64,000 nucleotides of DNA from Streptomyces sp. NBC_00353 (GCF_036108815.1 NZ_CP107985.1:7313501-7377500), one strand, 5' to 3'; counted from the stretch's first letter, positions 41,728 through 50,995 are shown. Translations and numbers: made by a program. The notes: generated from the sequence alone by a model not told the origin.

Positions 41728-43209
41728 ATGCTTGCCGACGAAGTGTTGGTCGCAGGGCAGTGGCGGCAGGGCCGCGGTGCCCCCATCAAGACCGTCGACC
41801 CCGCCACCGGCCAGGTCATCGCCACCGTGCACGCCGCGTCCCTCGACGACGTCGAGGACGCCGTGACCGCCGCCGTCCACGCGGCCCACGACCCGGCCTG
41901 GCGTGAGCTGCCCGCCCATCTGCGGGCCCGGCTGCTGCACCGCATCGCCGACCTCGTCGAGCGCGACGCCGACCGGCTCTCCGCCCTGCAGACCGCTGAC
42001 ACCGGCAAGTGCCGTACCGAGACCCGTGCCCTCGTACTGAGCGCCGCGGGCACCTTCCGCTACACCGCCGCCGCGCTGGAGACCGCCGAGGACGCGATCA
42101 CCCCGTCCCGCGGCCCGTACGTCACGATGAGCGTCCACGAGCCCATCGGCGTCGTCGGTGCGATCACCCCGTGGAACTCGCCCATCGCCAGCGACGCCCA
42201 GAAGCTCGCCCCCGCACTCGCCGCGGGCAACGCGGTCGTCCTCAAGCCCGCGGAGTGGACCCCGCTCGTCGCCCTCGCCCTCGGCCGCCTCGTCCACCAG
42301 GCAATGACCGAGGCCGCACTGCCCGCCGCACTGCTCTCCGTGCTGCCCGGCCGCGGCAGCGTCATCGGCGACGCGATCGTCCGCCACCCGGCCGTCGGGA
42401 AAATCACCTTCACCGGTGGCACGAACACCGGCCGCACTCTCGCGCACGCCGCCGCCGACAAGCTGATCCCCGTATCGCTGGAGCTCGGCGGCAAGTCGCC
42501 GACGATCGTCTTCGACGACGCCGACCTCGAGCAGGCCCTCGCAGGCGTCATGTACGGCGTCTTCTCCTCCAGCGGCCAGAGCTGCATCGCCGGATCGCGG
42601 CTCTTCGTCGCCCGTTCGCGGTACGAGGAATTCGTCGGTGACCTCGTCGCCCGCACCGAGAAGCTGCGCGTCGGACCCGGCACCGACCCGGACACCCAGG
42701 TCGCCCCGCTCGTCCACCACAAGCACCGTGACAGCGTCGCCGCCTACGTCGACCTGGCCCGCGAAGAAGGAGCCACCGTCCGGTGCGGGGGAGCGCCCCC
42801 CGAAGGCGACACCTACCGAGACGGCGCCTACTACCTCCCCACCGTCCTCGACGGCCTCCCCAACACCGCCAGGGTCTGTCAGGAAGAGATCTTCGGACCC
42901 GTACTCGTCGCCCTGCCCTTCGACGACGAGGACGACCTCGTCGCCCAGGCCAACGACAGCGTGTACGGCCTCGCCTGCGGACTGTGGACCCGGGACCACG
43001 CCAAGGCCTGGCGGGTCGCCCGCCGTATCGACGCCGGAACGGTCTGGATCAACACGTACAAGCAGTTCAGCATCTCCACCCCGTTCGGCGGGCTGAAGGA
43101 CAGCGGCATCGGCACCGAGAAGGGCCGCGACCTGATCCGCGGCTACCAGCGGCAGAAGTCCCTCTACTGGGGCACCGGCACCACACCGCTGCCGTGGGCC
43201 GCCAACTGA
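41728..43209 (+). CDS. Aldehyde dehydrogenase, first gene of the aromatic island
   Basis: The 493-residue NAD(P)-dependent aldehyde dehydrogenase has GVVGAITPWNSPIASDAQKL, the catalytic Glu in LELGGKSP and Cys in SSSGQSCIAGSRLFV, and the C-terminal TPFGGLKDSGIGTEKG. SD GGAGG lies ten bases upstream. As first gene of an eleven-gene plus-strand operon with ring-hydroxylating and ring-cleaving enzymes, it probably oxidises an aldehyde formed during aromatic breakdown, for example a semialdehyde after meta cleavage. Substrate not readable. Confidence 0.92.
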   Translation: MLADEVLVAGQWRQGRGAPIKTVDPATGQVIATVHAASLDDVEDAVTAAVHAAHDPAWRELPAHLRARLLHRIADLVERDADRLSALQTADTGKCRTETRALVLSAAGTFRYTAAALETAEDAITPSRGPYVTMSVHEPIGVVGAITPWNSPIASDAQKLAPALAAGNAVVLKPAEWTPLVALALGRLVHQAMTEAALPAALLSVLPGRGSVIGDAIVRHPAVGKITFTGGTNTGRTLAHAAADKLIPVSLELGGKSPTIVFDDADLEQALAGVMYGVFSSSGQSCIAGSRLFVARSRYEEFVGDLVARTEKLRVGPGTDPDTQVAPLVHHKHRDSVAAYVDLAREEGATVRCGGAPPEGDTYRDGAYYLPTVLDGLPNTARVCQEEIFGPVLVALPFDDEDDLVAQANDSVYGLACGLWTRDHAKAWRVARRIDAGTVWINTYKQFSISTPFGGLKDSGIGTEKGRDLIRGYQRQKSLYWGTGTTPLPWAAN

Positions 43210-43238
43210 TGCCGACAGACGAGGAGCCGGAGAACCAC

Positions 43239-44225
43239 ATGACTCACGAGAACCGCGGGGCGTACGAGAACCTCCACGCCCGCCCCACCGCCGTCCCGCT
43301 CGAACCCATCGCCCGACTGCGCGCCCTGCGCTCCGTCGAGCTGCACACCCCCGCCTTCACCGAGTCCACCGACTTCTACACCGAGGTGTGGGGCCTGGAA
43401 CCCGTCGAGCAGGACCGCGACGCCGCCTGGCTGCGCGGCACCGGTGAAGAACACCACGTCCTCGCCCTCACCCGCGGCGAACGCAACGGCCTCGGCCGCA
43501 TCACCTTCGCCGTGGCCACCCCCGCCGAGATCGACGAGGCCGCCCGCCGCCTCCTCGCCAGGGGCATCGTCCCCGTCGCCGGTCCCGGCCCCCTCGACCA
43601 GGTCGGCGGCGGATACGGACTCCGCTTCACCGACCCCGAGGGCCGGCTCATCGAACTCAGCGCCCAGACGCACGCCGTCACCCCGCGCGGCCGGGACGCC
43701 GCCGTCCCCGTCGGCGTCACCCACACCGTCCTCAACACCACCGACATCGACGCCGCCGTCGCCTTCTACACCTCGGTCCTCGGGCTGCGCGTCTCCGACT
43801 GGTCCGAGCACCAGATGGCCTTCCTGCGCTGCAACGCCGACCACCACTGCATCGCCTTCAACCAGGCCGCATGGGCGTCGCTGAACCACGTCGCGTACGA
43901 GATGACATCGGTGGACCACTTCATGCGCGGCCTCGGCCGGCTCCGCCACCACGGCATCAACCCCCAGTGGGGTCCCGGCCGGCACGGACCCGGCAACAAC
44001 ACCTTCTCGTACTTCACCGACCCCGCCGGACTCGTCTGCGAATACACCTCCGAGGTCGCCCAGATCGTCGAGGACGCCTGGATCGCCAAGGTCTGGCGGC
44101 GCACCCCCGACCTCTCCGACCTGTGGGGGACCGCAGGCCCGCCGTCCCAGAAGATCCGCTGCCACATGGCGGGCGAACCCGACCCCGGGCCCCTGGCCCC
44201 CGCCACCGACGAGGTGTCCGCATGA
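43239..44225 (+). CDS. VOC-family extradiol dioxygenase
   Basis: About 328 residues from the ATG at 43239 with GGAG six bases upstream; an ATG at 43209 that touches the previous stop (TGATG) is possible. Two VOC modules are seen: the first begins ELHTPAFTESTDFYTEVWGL, the second VTHTVLNTTDIDAAVAFYTS. The second carries the iron 2-His-1-Glu set: His in VTHTV, His in LNHVAYEM, Glu in CEYTSE. The pattern is that of type I extradiol (catechol 2,3-) dioxygenases, which open a catechol ring next to its hydroxyls. The first module is degenerate, as in that family. Confidence 0.85.
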   Translation: MTHENRGAYENLHARPTAVPLEPIARLRALRSVELHTPAFTESTDFYTEVWGLEPVEQDRDAAWLRGTGEEHHVLALTRGERNGLGRITFAVATPAEIDEAARRLLARGIVPVAGPGPLDQVGGGYGLRFTDPEGRLIELSAQTHAVTPRGRDAAVPVGVTHTVLNTTDIDAAVAFYTSVLGLRVSDWSEHQMAFLRCNADHHCIAFNQAAWASLNHVAYEMTSVDHFMRGLGRLRHHGINPQWGPGRHGPGNNTFSYFTDPAGLVCEYTSEVAQIVEDAWIAKVWRRTPDLSDLWGTAGPPSQKIRCHMAGEPDPGPLAPATDEVSA

Positions 44226-45058
44226 CCGCCACCACCACCCGCCCCACTCCCGTCGCACGCCCCACGCGACCCGCGCGACGCATCGGACTCGTCGGCTGGG
44301 GCGCCATCGGCCGCGTCGTCGGCACCGCCCTCGCCGAGGGCCACATCCCCGGCGCCGAACTGACCTGCATCGTCGACAACCGGCCCCTCGTCGACGCCCC
44401 CGCACCCCAACTGTCCTTCGAGGACGCCCTCGCCGTCTGCGACCTCATCGTCGAAGCCGCAGGCCAGGGCGTCGTACGGGAGTGGGCCGAGCGGGTCCTC
44501 GACAGCGGCGCCGACCTGCTGATCGCCTCCACCGGAGCACTCGTCGACCCCGAACTCGTCGACCGGCTGCGCGCAGCCGGCCCCGGACGCGTCTACTTCA
44601 CCGGCGGCGCCGTCGGCGGACTCGACCTCCTGCAGGCCGTCACGGGGCTGGGCGCCCTCACCTCCGTACGCCTGACCACCACCAAACTGCCCGCCACCCT
44701 CCACCAGCCGTGGATGGACGCCGAGCTCACCGAACGGCTGCGGACCACCACCGAACCGGTGGAAGTGATGCGCGGCACCGCCCGTGACGTCCCGGTGAAG
44801 TTCCCCAAGTCCACCAACGTCGCCGCATCCGTGGCCCTCGCGACCGGCGACCCCGACCTCGTCGAGGTCGTCGTCGTCGCCGACCCGGCCGCCACCCTCA
44901 CCCGGCACGTCATCGAGGCGGACGGCCCGCACGGCACCTACCGCTTCGAGGTCGCCCACCGGCCCGACGCCACGAACCCCGCCACCAGCCAGGTCGTGCC
45001 GCACTCCGTGCTGCGCAGTCTCGCAGCCGTCGTCGGCCGGGCAGGACAGATCCTGTGA
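44222..45058 (+). CDS. Aspartate-dehydrogenase-domain (DUF108) oxidoreductase
   Basis: The 278-residue protein starts with a Rossmann motif RIGLVGWGAIGRVVGTAL and continues as an L-aspartate dehydrogenase/DUF108 protein: LIASTGALVDPELVDRL, FTGGAVGGLDLLQAVTG, KFPKSTNVAASVALA, and ATSQVVPHSVLRSL. True family members make iminoaspartate for NAD synthesis or work with poly- or amino-acid metabolism. In a catabolic operon it more likely handles an amino- or keto-acid intermediate. It overlaps the dioxygenase stop by four bases (ATGA) and the hydrolase start by four. No NAD genes (nadA, nadC) are near. Confidence 0.82.
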   Translation: MTATTTRPTPVARPTRPARRIGLVGWGAIGRVVGTALAEGHIPGAELTCIVDNRPLVDAPAPQLSFEDALAVCDLIVEAAGQGVVREWAERVLDSGADLLIASTGALVDPELVDRLRAAGPGRVYFTGGAVGGLDLLQAVTGLGALTSVRLTTTKLPATLHQPWMDAELTERLRTTTEPVEVMRGTARDVPVKFPKSTNVAASVALATGDPDLVEVVVVADPAATLTRHVIEADGPHGTYRFEVAHRPDATNPATSQVVPHSVLRSLAAVVGRAGQIL

Positions 45059-45855
45059 CCGCCACCCTCACCACCGAGGCCGTCCACACCCAGGAGGCCG
45101 GCAACCCCGACGCACCGCTGCTGCTCTGCCTGCACGGCATCGGCTCCTCCTCCGGCGCCTTCGCCCCGCAACTCGCCGGACTTTCCGACCAGGTACGGGT
45201 CGTCGCGTGGGACGCCCCCGGGTACGCGGCCTCCGCCGACCCCGGCCGGGCCCCCGGCCTCGACGGCTACGCCGACACCGCGGCCGCGCTGATCCGTGAC
45301 CGCGGCGGCCGCGCCCATGTCCTCGGCGTCTCCTGGGGCGGCGTCATCGCCCTGCGCCTTGCCGCCCGCCACCCCGACCTCGTCGAGTCCCTGATCGTCG
45401 CCGACTCCAGCCGCGGCTCCGGCACCAACCCGGACAAGGCAGCCGCCATGCGCGCCCGCGCGGCACAGCTCGCCGCCGAAGGCCCGGACGCCTTCGCCGC
45501 CGCCCGCGGCCCACGCCTCGTTTCCGCCGACGCCCCGGCCGAACTCGTCGAACGCGTCGTGGCGACCATGGCCGCCTCCATCCGCACCCCCGGATACGGC
45601 TACGCCGCCGACGCGATGGCCGAGACCGACCTCACCGACGACCTGCCCACCATCACCGCACCGGCACTCGTCCTCTGCGGCGAACAGGACACCGTCACCG
45701 GAACCGAGGAGTCCCAAGCCATCGCGGGCGGCCTCACCAAGTCCGTGTACGTGACCCTCTCCGGCGCCGGACACCTCTCCAACCAGGAACGGCCCGAGGC
45801 CTTCAACGCCTGGGTCCGCGCCCACCTCCACGTCGTCGCCCGCACCCCCGCGTGA
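45055..45855 (+). CDS. Alpha/beta hydrolase, meta-cleavage-product type
   Basis: The 266-residue hydrolase has the oxyanion motif LCLHGIGSSSGAF, the nucleophile elbow GVSWGGVIALRLA, the acid in LCGEQDTVTG and the His in SGAGHLSNQERPEAF. It resembles hydrolases that split C-C bonds of meta-cleavage products, but also lactonases and esterases. The GTG start overlaps the previous stop (GTGA). In this operon it could act on the product of the VOC dioxygenase. Confidence 0.85.
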   Translation: MTATLTTEAVHTQEAGNPDAPLLLCLHGIGSSSGAFAPQLAGLSDQVRVVAWDAPGYAASADPGRAPGLDGYADTAAALIRDRGGRAHVLGVSWGGVIALRLAARHPDLVESLIVADSSRGSGTNPDKAAAMRARAAQLAAEGPDAFAAARGPRLVSADAPAELVERVVATMAASIRTPGYGYAADAMAETDLTDDLPTITAPALVLCGEQDTVTGTEESQAIAGGLTKSVYVTLSGAGHLSNQERPEAFNAWVRAHLHVVARTPA

Positions 45856-45899
45856 CGACGGCCCGCCCCCACCCGCACCAACGAACCGAGGAGCAACCC

Positions 45900-46421
45900 G
45901 TGCCCATCGACAACACCCCCTACGAGACCGACGGCGACCTCGCGAAGTACACCGACTCGCTCATCGCCACCAAGGACTCCCGCGAGCCCGACTGGAACAC
46001 CCTCTCCTTCCAGGCGAAGGCCGGCGACCAGTACAAGCGCGCCCAGATCCGCTACGTCGGCTCCGGCGCCACCGGCAACCACGAGAACGACAACCGCATC
46101 ATCCCGTCCGGTGGCTTCACCTTCTCCAACATGCTGCTGCCGCCCGGCGCCGAAGGCCCCGAGCACACCCACCACGACGTCGAGGAAGCCTTCTTCGTCC
46201 TCGAGGGCCAGGTCAGGGTCGGCATCCACCGCGGCGCCGACGAGGTCGAGTACCGCACCCTCGGCTACCGCGACATGATCGTCGTGCCCGCCGGAGTGGC
46301 CCGCTCGCTGAAGAACGAGGGCGACACCGACGCCCTGTTCTGCGTCATCATCGGTACCCGGAAGCCGCAGGTCCCGACGTACCCCGAGCACTCCCCGATG
46401 CACGGCATCACCCGCGACTGA
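45900..46421 (+). CDS. Cupin-domain protein
   Basis: About 173 residues from the GTG at 45900 (GAGGAG seven bases upstream). One cupin domain with metal-site motif HTHHDVEEAFFVLEGQVRV, followed by DMIVVPAGVARSLKNEG, where the usual second-motif His is replaced. It may bind Fe or Mn and act as a small dioxygenase, isomerase or decarboxylase. The stop shares a base with the next start (TGATG). Role in the pathway unknown. Confidence 0.82.
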   Translation: MPIDNTPYETDGDLAKYTDSLIATKDSREPDWNTLSFQAKAGDQYKRAQIRYVGSGATGNHENDNRIIPSGGFTFSNMLLPPGAEGPEHTHHDVEEAFFVLEGQVRVGIHRGADEVEYRTLGYRDMIVVPAGVARSLKNEGDTDALFCVIIGTRKPQVPTYPEHSPMHGITRD

Positions 46422-47197
46422 TGGCCGCCGACGACACCCCCCGTACCGCGGACAGCTCCCGTACGGTCGTCGTCACCGGCGCCGGCCGCGGCCTGGGACT
46501 GGCCGCGGCCCGCCGGATCGGCCGCGACGGCTACCGCGTCGTCATCGCCGAACTCGACGAACGGACCGGCAAGCAGGCCGCCGACGACCTGCGCGCCGAC
46601 GGCATCACCGCGGACTTCCACCCGCTCGACGTCGCCGACCCGGACTCCGTCGACGCCCTCGCCACCACCCTCGCCGGCGACGGCACCAGGCTCCACGGCC
46701 TGGTCAACAACGCCGGTCTGGCCAACGCGGTCGGCGGAAAACCGTTCCACGAGATCGACGTGCAGGCGTGGGACCGCATCATGACGGTCAACGCCCGCGG
46801 CCCCTGGCTCGTCGCCCGCGCCCTCCTCCCGCTCATGACGGCGGGCGGCGGCGGCCGGATCGTCAACCTCGCCTCGGACGCCGCGCTGTACGGGTCGCCC
46901 CGCCTCGCCCACTACATCGCCTCCAAGGGCGCCGTCATCTCCCTGACCCGGGCCATGGCCCGCGAGACCGGGGACCTCGGCATCACCGTCAACGCGGTCG
47001 CCCCCGGACTGACCGAGGGGGAGTCCTCCGTCGACATCCCCGCCGAACGGCACGAGCTGTACCGGCTGAACCGGGCGATCTCCCGGCCCCAGCAACCGGC
47101 GGACCTGGTCGGCCTGATCGCCTTCCTCGTCGGCGACGAGTCCGGCTACATCACCGGCCAGACCTTCGCCGTCAACGGTGGCTTCACCATGCACTGA
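46421..47197 (+). CDS. Short-chain dehydrogenase
   Basis: The 258-residue SDR is canonical: TGAGRGLGLAAARRIGRDGY, LVNNAGLAN, the active-site Ser in VNLASDAALYGSPRLAHYIA, and YIASKGAVISLTRAM with Tyr-Lys. It should use NAD(P) to oxidise an alcohol or reduce a ketone in the pathway. It starts at ATG 46421 overlapping the cupin stop. It contrasts with the following SDR, which lacks the catalytic residues. Confidence 0.88.
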   Translation: MAADDTPRTADSSRTVVVTGAGRGLGLAAARRIGRDGYRVVIAELDERTGKQAADDLRADGITADFHPLDVADPDSVDALATTLAGDGTRLHGLVNNAGLANAVGGKPFHEIDVQAWDRIMTVNARGPWLVARALLPLMTAGGGGRIVNLASDAALYGSPRLAHYIASKGAVISLTRAMARETGDLGITVNAVAPGLTEGESSVDIPAERHELYRLNRAISRPQQPADLVGLIAFLVGDESGYITGQTFAVNGGFTMH

Positions 47198-47289
47198 CCC
47201 CACGGGCACACCGCCGCACCGGACCACTCCCACAGGGCCCCGGTGCGGCGACCGCCCCAGGACACCCCCCTCACACCAAGGAGTACGAG

Positions 47290-48075
47290 ATGGACCTCGG
47301 CCTCGCCGACCGCAGCATCCTCGTCACCGGCGGCAGCTCCGGCGTCGGCCTCGCCACGGTCCGCATGCTGCTCGCCGAAGGCGCCCGCGTCGCCACCTGC
47401 GGCCGCCGCGCCGACGCCCTCACCGCCGCCCTCGACGGACTCGCCGGACCGGACAGGCTCCACCACGCCCCCTGCGACGTAAGGGACGAAGCGGCAGTCA
47501 AAGCGTTCACCGAAGAAGCCGCCGACCGCTTCGGAGGCATCGACGGACTCGTCAACAACGCCGGCGCCTCCCGGATGAAACCCTTCACCGAGACCACCGC
47601 GGACGACTGGCGCGACGAACTCGAACTCAAATTCTTCGGCGTCCTCAACCCCCTCCACGCCGCCCTGCCCCACCTGCGCAAGTCCGGCAACGCCTCCGTC
47701 GTCAACATCAACGCCGTACTCGCCAAGCAGCCCGAGACCCGGCTCATGACCACCAGCGCCGCCCGCGCCGGCATCCTCAACCTCTCGACCTCCCTGTCGA
47801 AGGAACTCGCCCCCGACGGCATCCGCGTCAACTCCGTCTGCCTCGGCCTCGTCGACACCGGACAGTGGGAACGCCGCTACGCAGCATCCGGCAGCCCCCT
47901 CGACTACGCCGCCTGGCAGGCCGAACTCGCCGCCGACCGAGGCATCGCACTCGGCCGCCTCGGCAACGCCGAAGAAGTCGCGTACGCCATCACCACCCTC
48001 CTCTCACCCCGGGCCTCGTACATCACCGGCACCACCGTCGACGTCTGCGGCGGCGTCAACCGATCCATCGCATAA
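47290..48075 (+). CDS. SDR-fold protein with replaced catalytic residues
   Basis: The 261-residue protein keeps the SDR cofactor motif LVTGGSSGVGLATVRMLLAE, LVNNAGASRM and the C-terminal SYITGTTVDVCGG. The catalytic site is not canonical: where YxxxK is expected it reads RLMTTSAARAGILNLS, so Tyr is replaced by Thr and Lys by Arg, and the catalytic Ser position is NINAVLAKQ. The fold and NAD site seem intact. It may use another mechanism (for example as a lyase, isomerase or hydratase) or be a non-catalytic partner. ATG 47290 follows a 92-bp spacer with AAGGAG upstream. Confidence 0.82.
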   Translation: MDLGLADRSILVTGGSSGVGLATVRMLLAEGARVATCGRRADALTAALDGLAGPDRLHHAPCDVRDEAAVKAFTEEAADRFGGIDGLVNNAGASRMKPFTETTADDWRDELELKFFGVLNPLHAALPHLRKSGNASVVNINAVLAKQPETRLMTTSAARAGILNLSTSLSKELAPDGIRVNSVCLGLVDTGQWERRYAASGSPLDYAAWQAELAADRGIALGRLGNAEEVAYAITTLLSPRASYITGTTVDVCGGVNRSIA

Positions 48076-48120
48076 CACCCGCCCCCCACCCCCGTTCACG
48101 TACCTCAGGAGCGCAACGAC

Positions 48121-49782
48121 ATGACCCAACCCAACGGCGGCGACCTGCTCGTCGAGACGCTGCGCGGACTCGGCGTCGACACGGTGTTCGGCATCGTCAG
48201 CGTGCACAACCTGCCGCTCGTCGAAGCCGTGGACCGCGACCTGCGCTTCGTCCCCGTGCGCCACGAAGCCGCCGCAGTCAACGCGGCCGACGGCTACGCC
48301 CGCGCCACCGGACGCCTCGGCTGCGCCCTCACCAGCACCGGCACCGGAGCGGGCAACGCAGCCGGCTCCCTCATCGAGTCCCTCAGCTCAGGCACCCCCG
48401 TCCTCCACATCACCGGCCAGATCGACAGCGAATACCTCGGCTCCGGACGCGGCTTCATCCACGAGACCAAGGACCAGCTCGGCATGCTCCGCGCGGTCTC
48501 CACCCACGCCGTCACCGTGACCGACGCCGCCGACGCGGGCGACATCCTCCGCGACGCCGCCGCCCGCGCCCTCACCGCCCCGCACGGCCCCGTCAGCGTC
48601 GAATGGCCCATCGACCTGCAGTTCGCCCCCCAGCAGCTGACCGGCACACCCGTACCCGCCGGCTCACCCCCGGCCCTGCCCGACCCGGCCCTCCTAGACG
48701 AGGCCGCGGCCCTCCTCGCCGCCGCACACCGCCCCCTCGTCTGGGCCGGCGGCGGAGCCAACAGCGCCCGCCCCGAACTCGCCGCACTCCTCGACGCGCT
48801 GAACGCCGGACTCGTCACCTCCAACTCCGGCCGCGGCTCCGTCCCCGAGTCCGACGAACGCGTCCTCGGCAACTACGCCACCGCCCCCGCCGGACGCGCC
48901 CTCCTCGCCGAAGCCGACGTGCTGCTCTCCATCGGCACCCACTTCCGCTCCAACGAGACCGCCGACTACAGCCTCGAACTGCCCTCGGTACACATCCAGC
49001 TGGACCTCGACCCGGCCGCCCCCGGCCGCGTCTACCCCGCCACCTGCGCCCTGCACGGCGACGCGGCCGCCGTCCTCACAGCCCTCCTGGAACGCATCAG
49101 CAGCAGCGGTACGGAGACGGACTGGCCGGCCCGCGTACGCAAGGCCCGTAACGACGCCCGCAACGCACAGCGCCACGCGATCGGCCCGCAGGCCGCAGTC
49201 AACGACGCGATCCGCGACGCCTGCCCGCCCGCATCCGTCATCGCCCGAGACGTCACCATCCCCTCCTCCACCTGGGGAAACCGGCTGCTGGAAATCACCG
49301 ACCCGGCGACCAACGTCTTCCCCCGCGGCGGAGGCATCGGACAAGGCCTCGCCATGGGCATCGGCGCCGCACTCGGCCGCCCCGACACCCCCACCGTCGT
49401 CATCGCAGGCGACGGCGGCCTCGCCGTCCACCTCGGCGAACTCCTCACCCTCGCCCAGGAGAGGCCCCGCCTCACCCTCCTCGTCTTCAACGACGGAGGC
49501 TACGGCGTCCTGCGCAACATGCAGGACACCCACTTCCCGCGCCGCTCCGGCGTCGACCTCACCACCCCCGACTTCGCCGCGCTCGCCGCCGCCGTCGGAC
49601 TCCCGTACGCCCGGATCGCCACCGAAGCCGACGCCGGCCCCGTCATCAAGGAAGCCACCGCCTCCGACGGCCCCACTCTCGTCGAGATCGACCTCGCCGC
49701 ACTCGGCCCGATGAACACGCCGTTCACCCCGCCCGTCAAGCTCCCCTCGACCGCCACCGGACAAGGAGGCAACCCGCGATGA
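48121..49782 (+). CDS. Thiamine-pyrophosphate-dependent enzyme (ALS/benzoylformate decarboxylase type)
   Basis: The 553-residue TPP enzyme has the activating Glu in VPVRHEAAAVNAADGYARAT, the central domain with WAGGGANSARPELAALLD, and the TPP/Mg motif GDGGLAVHLGELL...NDGGYG in the C-terminal third. It belongs to the acetolactate synthase/benzoylformate decarboxylase superfamily. In an aromatic operon a 2-oxo-acid decarboxylase or lyase is likely; acetolactate synthesis is not implied, as no small subunit is present. SD AGGAG lies nine bases upstream and the stop overlaps the reductase start (ATGA). Confidence 0.88.
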   Translation: MTQPNGGDLLVETLRGLGVDTVFGIVSVHNLPLVEAVDRDLRFVPVRHEAAAVNAADGYARATGRLGCALTSTGTGAGNAAGSLIESLSSGTPVLHITGQIDSEYLGSGRGFIHETKDQLGMLRAVSTHAVTVTDAADAGDILRDAAARALTAPHGPVSVEWPIDLQFAPQQLTGTPVPAGSPPALPDPALLDEAAALLAAAHRPLVWAGGGANSARPELAALLDALNAGLVTSNSGRGSVPESDERVLGNYATAPAGRALLAEADVLLSIGTHFRSNETADYSLELPSVHIQLDLDPAAPGRVYPATCALHGDAAAVLTALLERISSSGTETDWPARVRKARNDARNAQRHAIGPQAAVNDAIRDACPPASVIARDVTIPSSTWGNRLLEITDPATNVFPRGGGIGQGLAMGIGAALGRPDTPTVVIAGDGGLAVHLGELLTLAQERPRLTLLVFNDGGYGVLRNMQDTHFPRRSGVDLTTPDFAALAAAVGLPYARIATEADAGPVIKEATASDGPTLVEIDLAALGPMNTPFTPPVKLPSTATGQGGNPR

Positions 49783-50744
49783 CCACCACCGGACAAGAAC
49801 CCCAGCTCGACCTGCTCGTCCACCGCATGACCTGGGAAGCCGACGGCGTCCTCGGCATCGAACTCACCCACCCGGACGGCATCCCCCTCCCCGCGTGGAC
49901 CCCCGGCGCCCACATCGACGTACACACCGGCGGCCACATCCGCCAGTACTCCCTGTGCTCCGACCCCGCCGACCCCACCCACTGGCGCATCGGCATCCTC
50001 AAGGAGCCCGCATCCCGCGGCGGCTCCGCCCACATCCACACCCAGCTGCGGCCCGGCCAGACCCTCCGCGTCCAAGGCCCCCGCAACCACTTCGAACTCG
50101 ACGCCGACGACACCGCCGGCAGCTTCCTCTTCATCGCAGGCGGCATCGGCATCACCCCGATCCTCGCCATGGCCCGCGAAGCGACCCGCCGCGCCATCCC
50201 ATGGCGCCTCGTCCACGGCGGCCGCACCCGCACCTCCATGGCCTTCGGTGCCGAACTCACCGCACTCGCCGAACTCCCCGGCGGATCAGTCGAGTTCGTC
50301 CCCCAGGACGAGCAGGGCCACATCGACCTCGACACCCTCCTCGGCGACCTCCCCGCAGACACCCAGGTCTACTGCTGCGGACCGGAACCCCTCCTCGCCG
50401 CCGTCGAGGAACGCTGCCCCACCGCCCGCACGGAACGCTTCGCCGCCCCGACGGCAGCCCCCCGCGACGGAGAGGACACCGGCTTCGACGTCGTCTGCTC
50501 CCGCACCGGAACCACCGTCCAGGTCGGCCCCGACACCTCGGTCCTGGACGCACTGGAAGGCGCCGGAATCTCCGTACCCTCCTCCTGCCGCGACGGCATC
50601 TGCGGCACCTGCGAGACCAAAGTCCTCGAAGGCACCCCCGACCACCGGGACTTCCTGCTCTCCGAAAGCGAGAGGGCCGCCGGCGCCTCGATGATGCTCT
50701 GCGTCTCCCGCGCCTGCACCCCGCGCCTCGTCCTCGACCTCTGA
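49779..50744 (+). CDS. Oxygenase reductase (FMN, NAD, 2Fe-2S; PDR/VanB type)
   Basis: The 321-residue electron-transfer protein has three domains in the phthalate-dioxygenase-reductase order: FMN-binding HIRQYSLCSDPADP (about residues 50-65), NAD-binding FIAGGIGITPILAMAREA, and a plant-type 2Fe-2S domain with CRDGICGTCETKVLEG and a last Cys in MMLCVSRAC. It should pass electrons from NADH to the Rieske oxygenase encoded two genes later. ATG 49779 overlaps the TPP enzyme stop by four bases. Confidence 0.92.
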   Translation: MTTTGQEPQLDLLVHRMTWEADGVLGIELTHPDGIPLPAWTPGAHIDVHTGGHIRQYSLCSDPADPTHWRIGILKEPASRGGSAHIHTQLRPGQTLRVQGPRNHFELDADDTAGSFLFIAGGIGITPILAMAREATRRAIPWRLVHGGRTRTSMAFGAELTALAELPGGSVEFVPQDEQGHIDLDTLLGDLPADTQVYCCGPEPLLAAVEERCPTARTERFAAPTAAPRDGEDTGFDVVCSRTGTTVQVGPDTSVLDALEGAGISVPSSCRDGICGTCETKVLEGTPDHRDFLLSESERAAGASMMLCVSRACTPRLVLDL

Positions 50745-50766
50745 ACCGCCCCCGAAGGGAGCCGAC

Positions 50767-50988
50767 ATGACCACCCCGCAGTACCTCAACCCCCACCAGG
50801 CACGCACCGCCGACCCCACCCCGTACGAGAAGAAACTCGCCGCCGTGATCGAGGACGTCTTCGGCAGCGGCGCCCACGACCTGCCAGGCCTCGTCGCCGG
50901 ACTCAACGCCCGCGACCTGCCCGCCCCCGACGGCAACCCGTGGACCGAGGACACCTTCCGCACCGAGATGCGACGACTGGGAGCGTGA
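50767..50988 (+). CDS. 73-residue helical (recombinase-like helix) protein, oxygenase partner
   Basis: A small soluble protein (MTTPQYLNPHQARTADPTPY at the start, GNPWTEDTFRTEMRRLGA at the end) with a predicted short helical domain. The C-terminal half resembles the resolvase-associated helix fold, which explains its usual name, but it has no recombinase catalytic domain. It is tightly placed between the reductase and the Rieske oxygenase (22 and 7 bp gaps). In iad-type loci a protein of this kind (IadE) is reported, from memory, to partner the Rieske oxygenase IadD. That makes it the most diagnostic gene of the island. Confidence 0.75.
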   Translation: MTTPQYLNPHQARTADPTPYEKKLAAVIEDVFGSGAHDLPGLVAGLNARDLPAPDGNPWTEDTFRTEMRRLGA

Positions 50989-50995
50989 AACGACC

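Noticed and set aside
50767..50988. Remnant of a site-specific recombinase
   Set aside because: Only a short helical domain is present, with SD and tight operon spacing; no catalytic part or remnant nearby.
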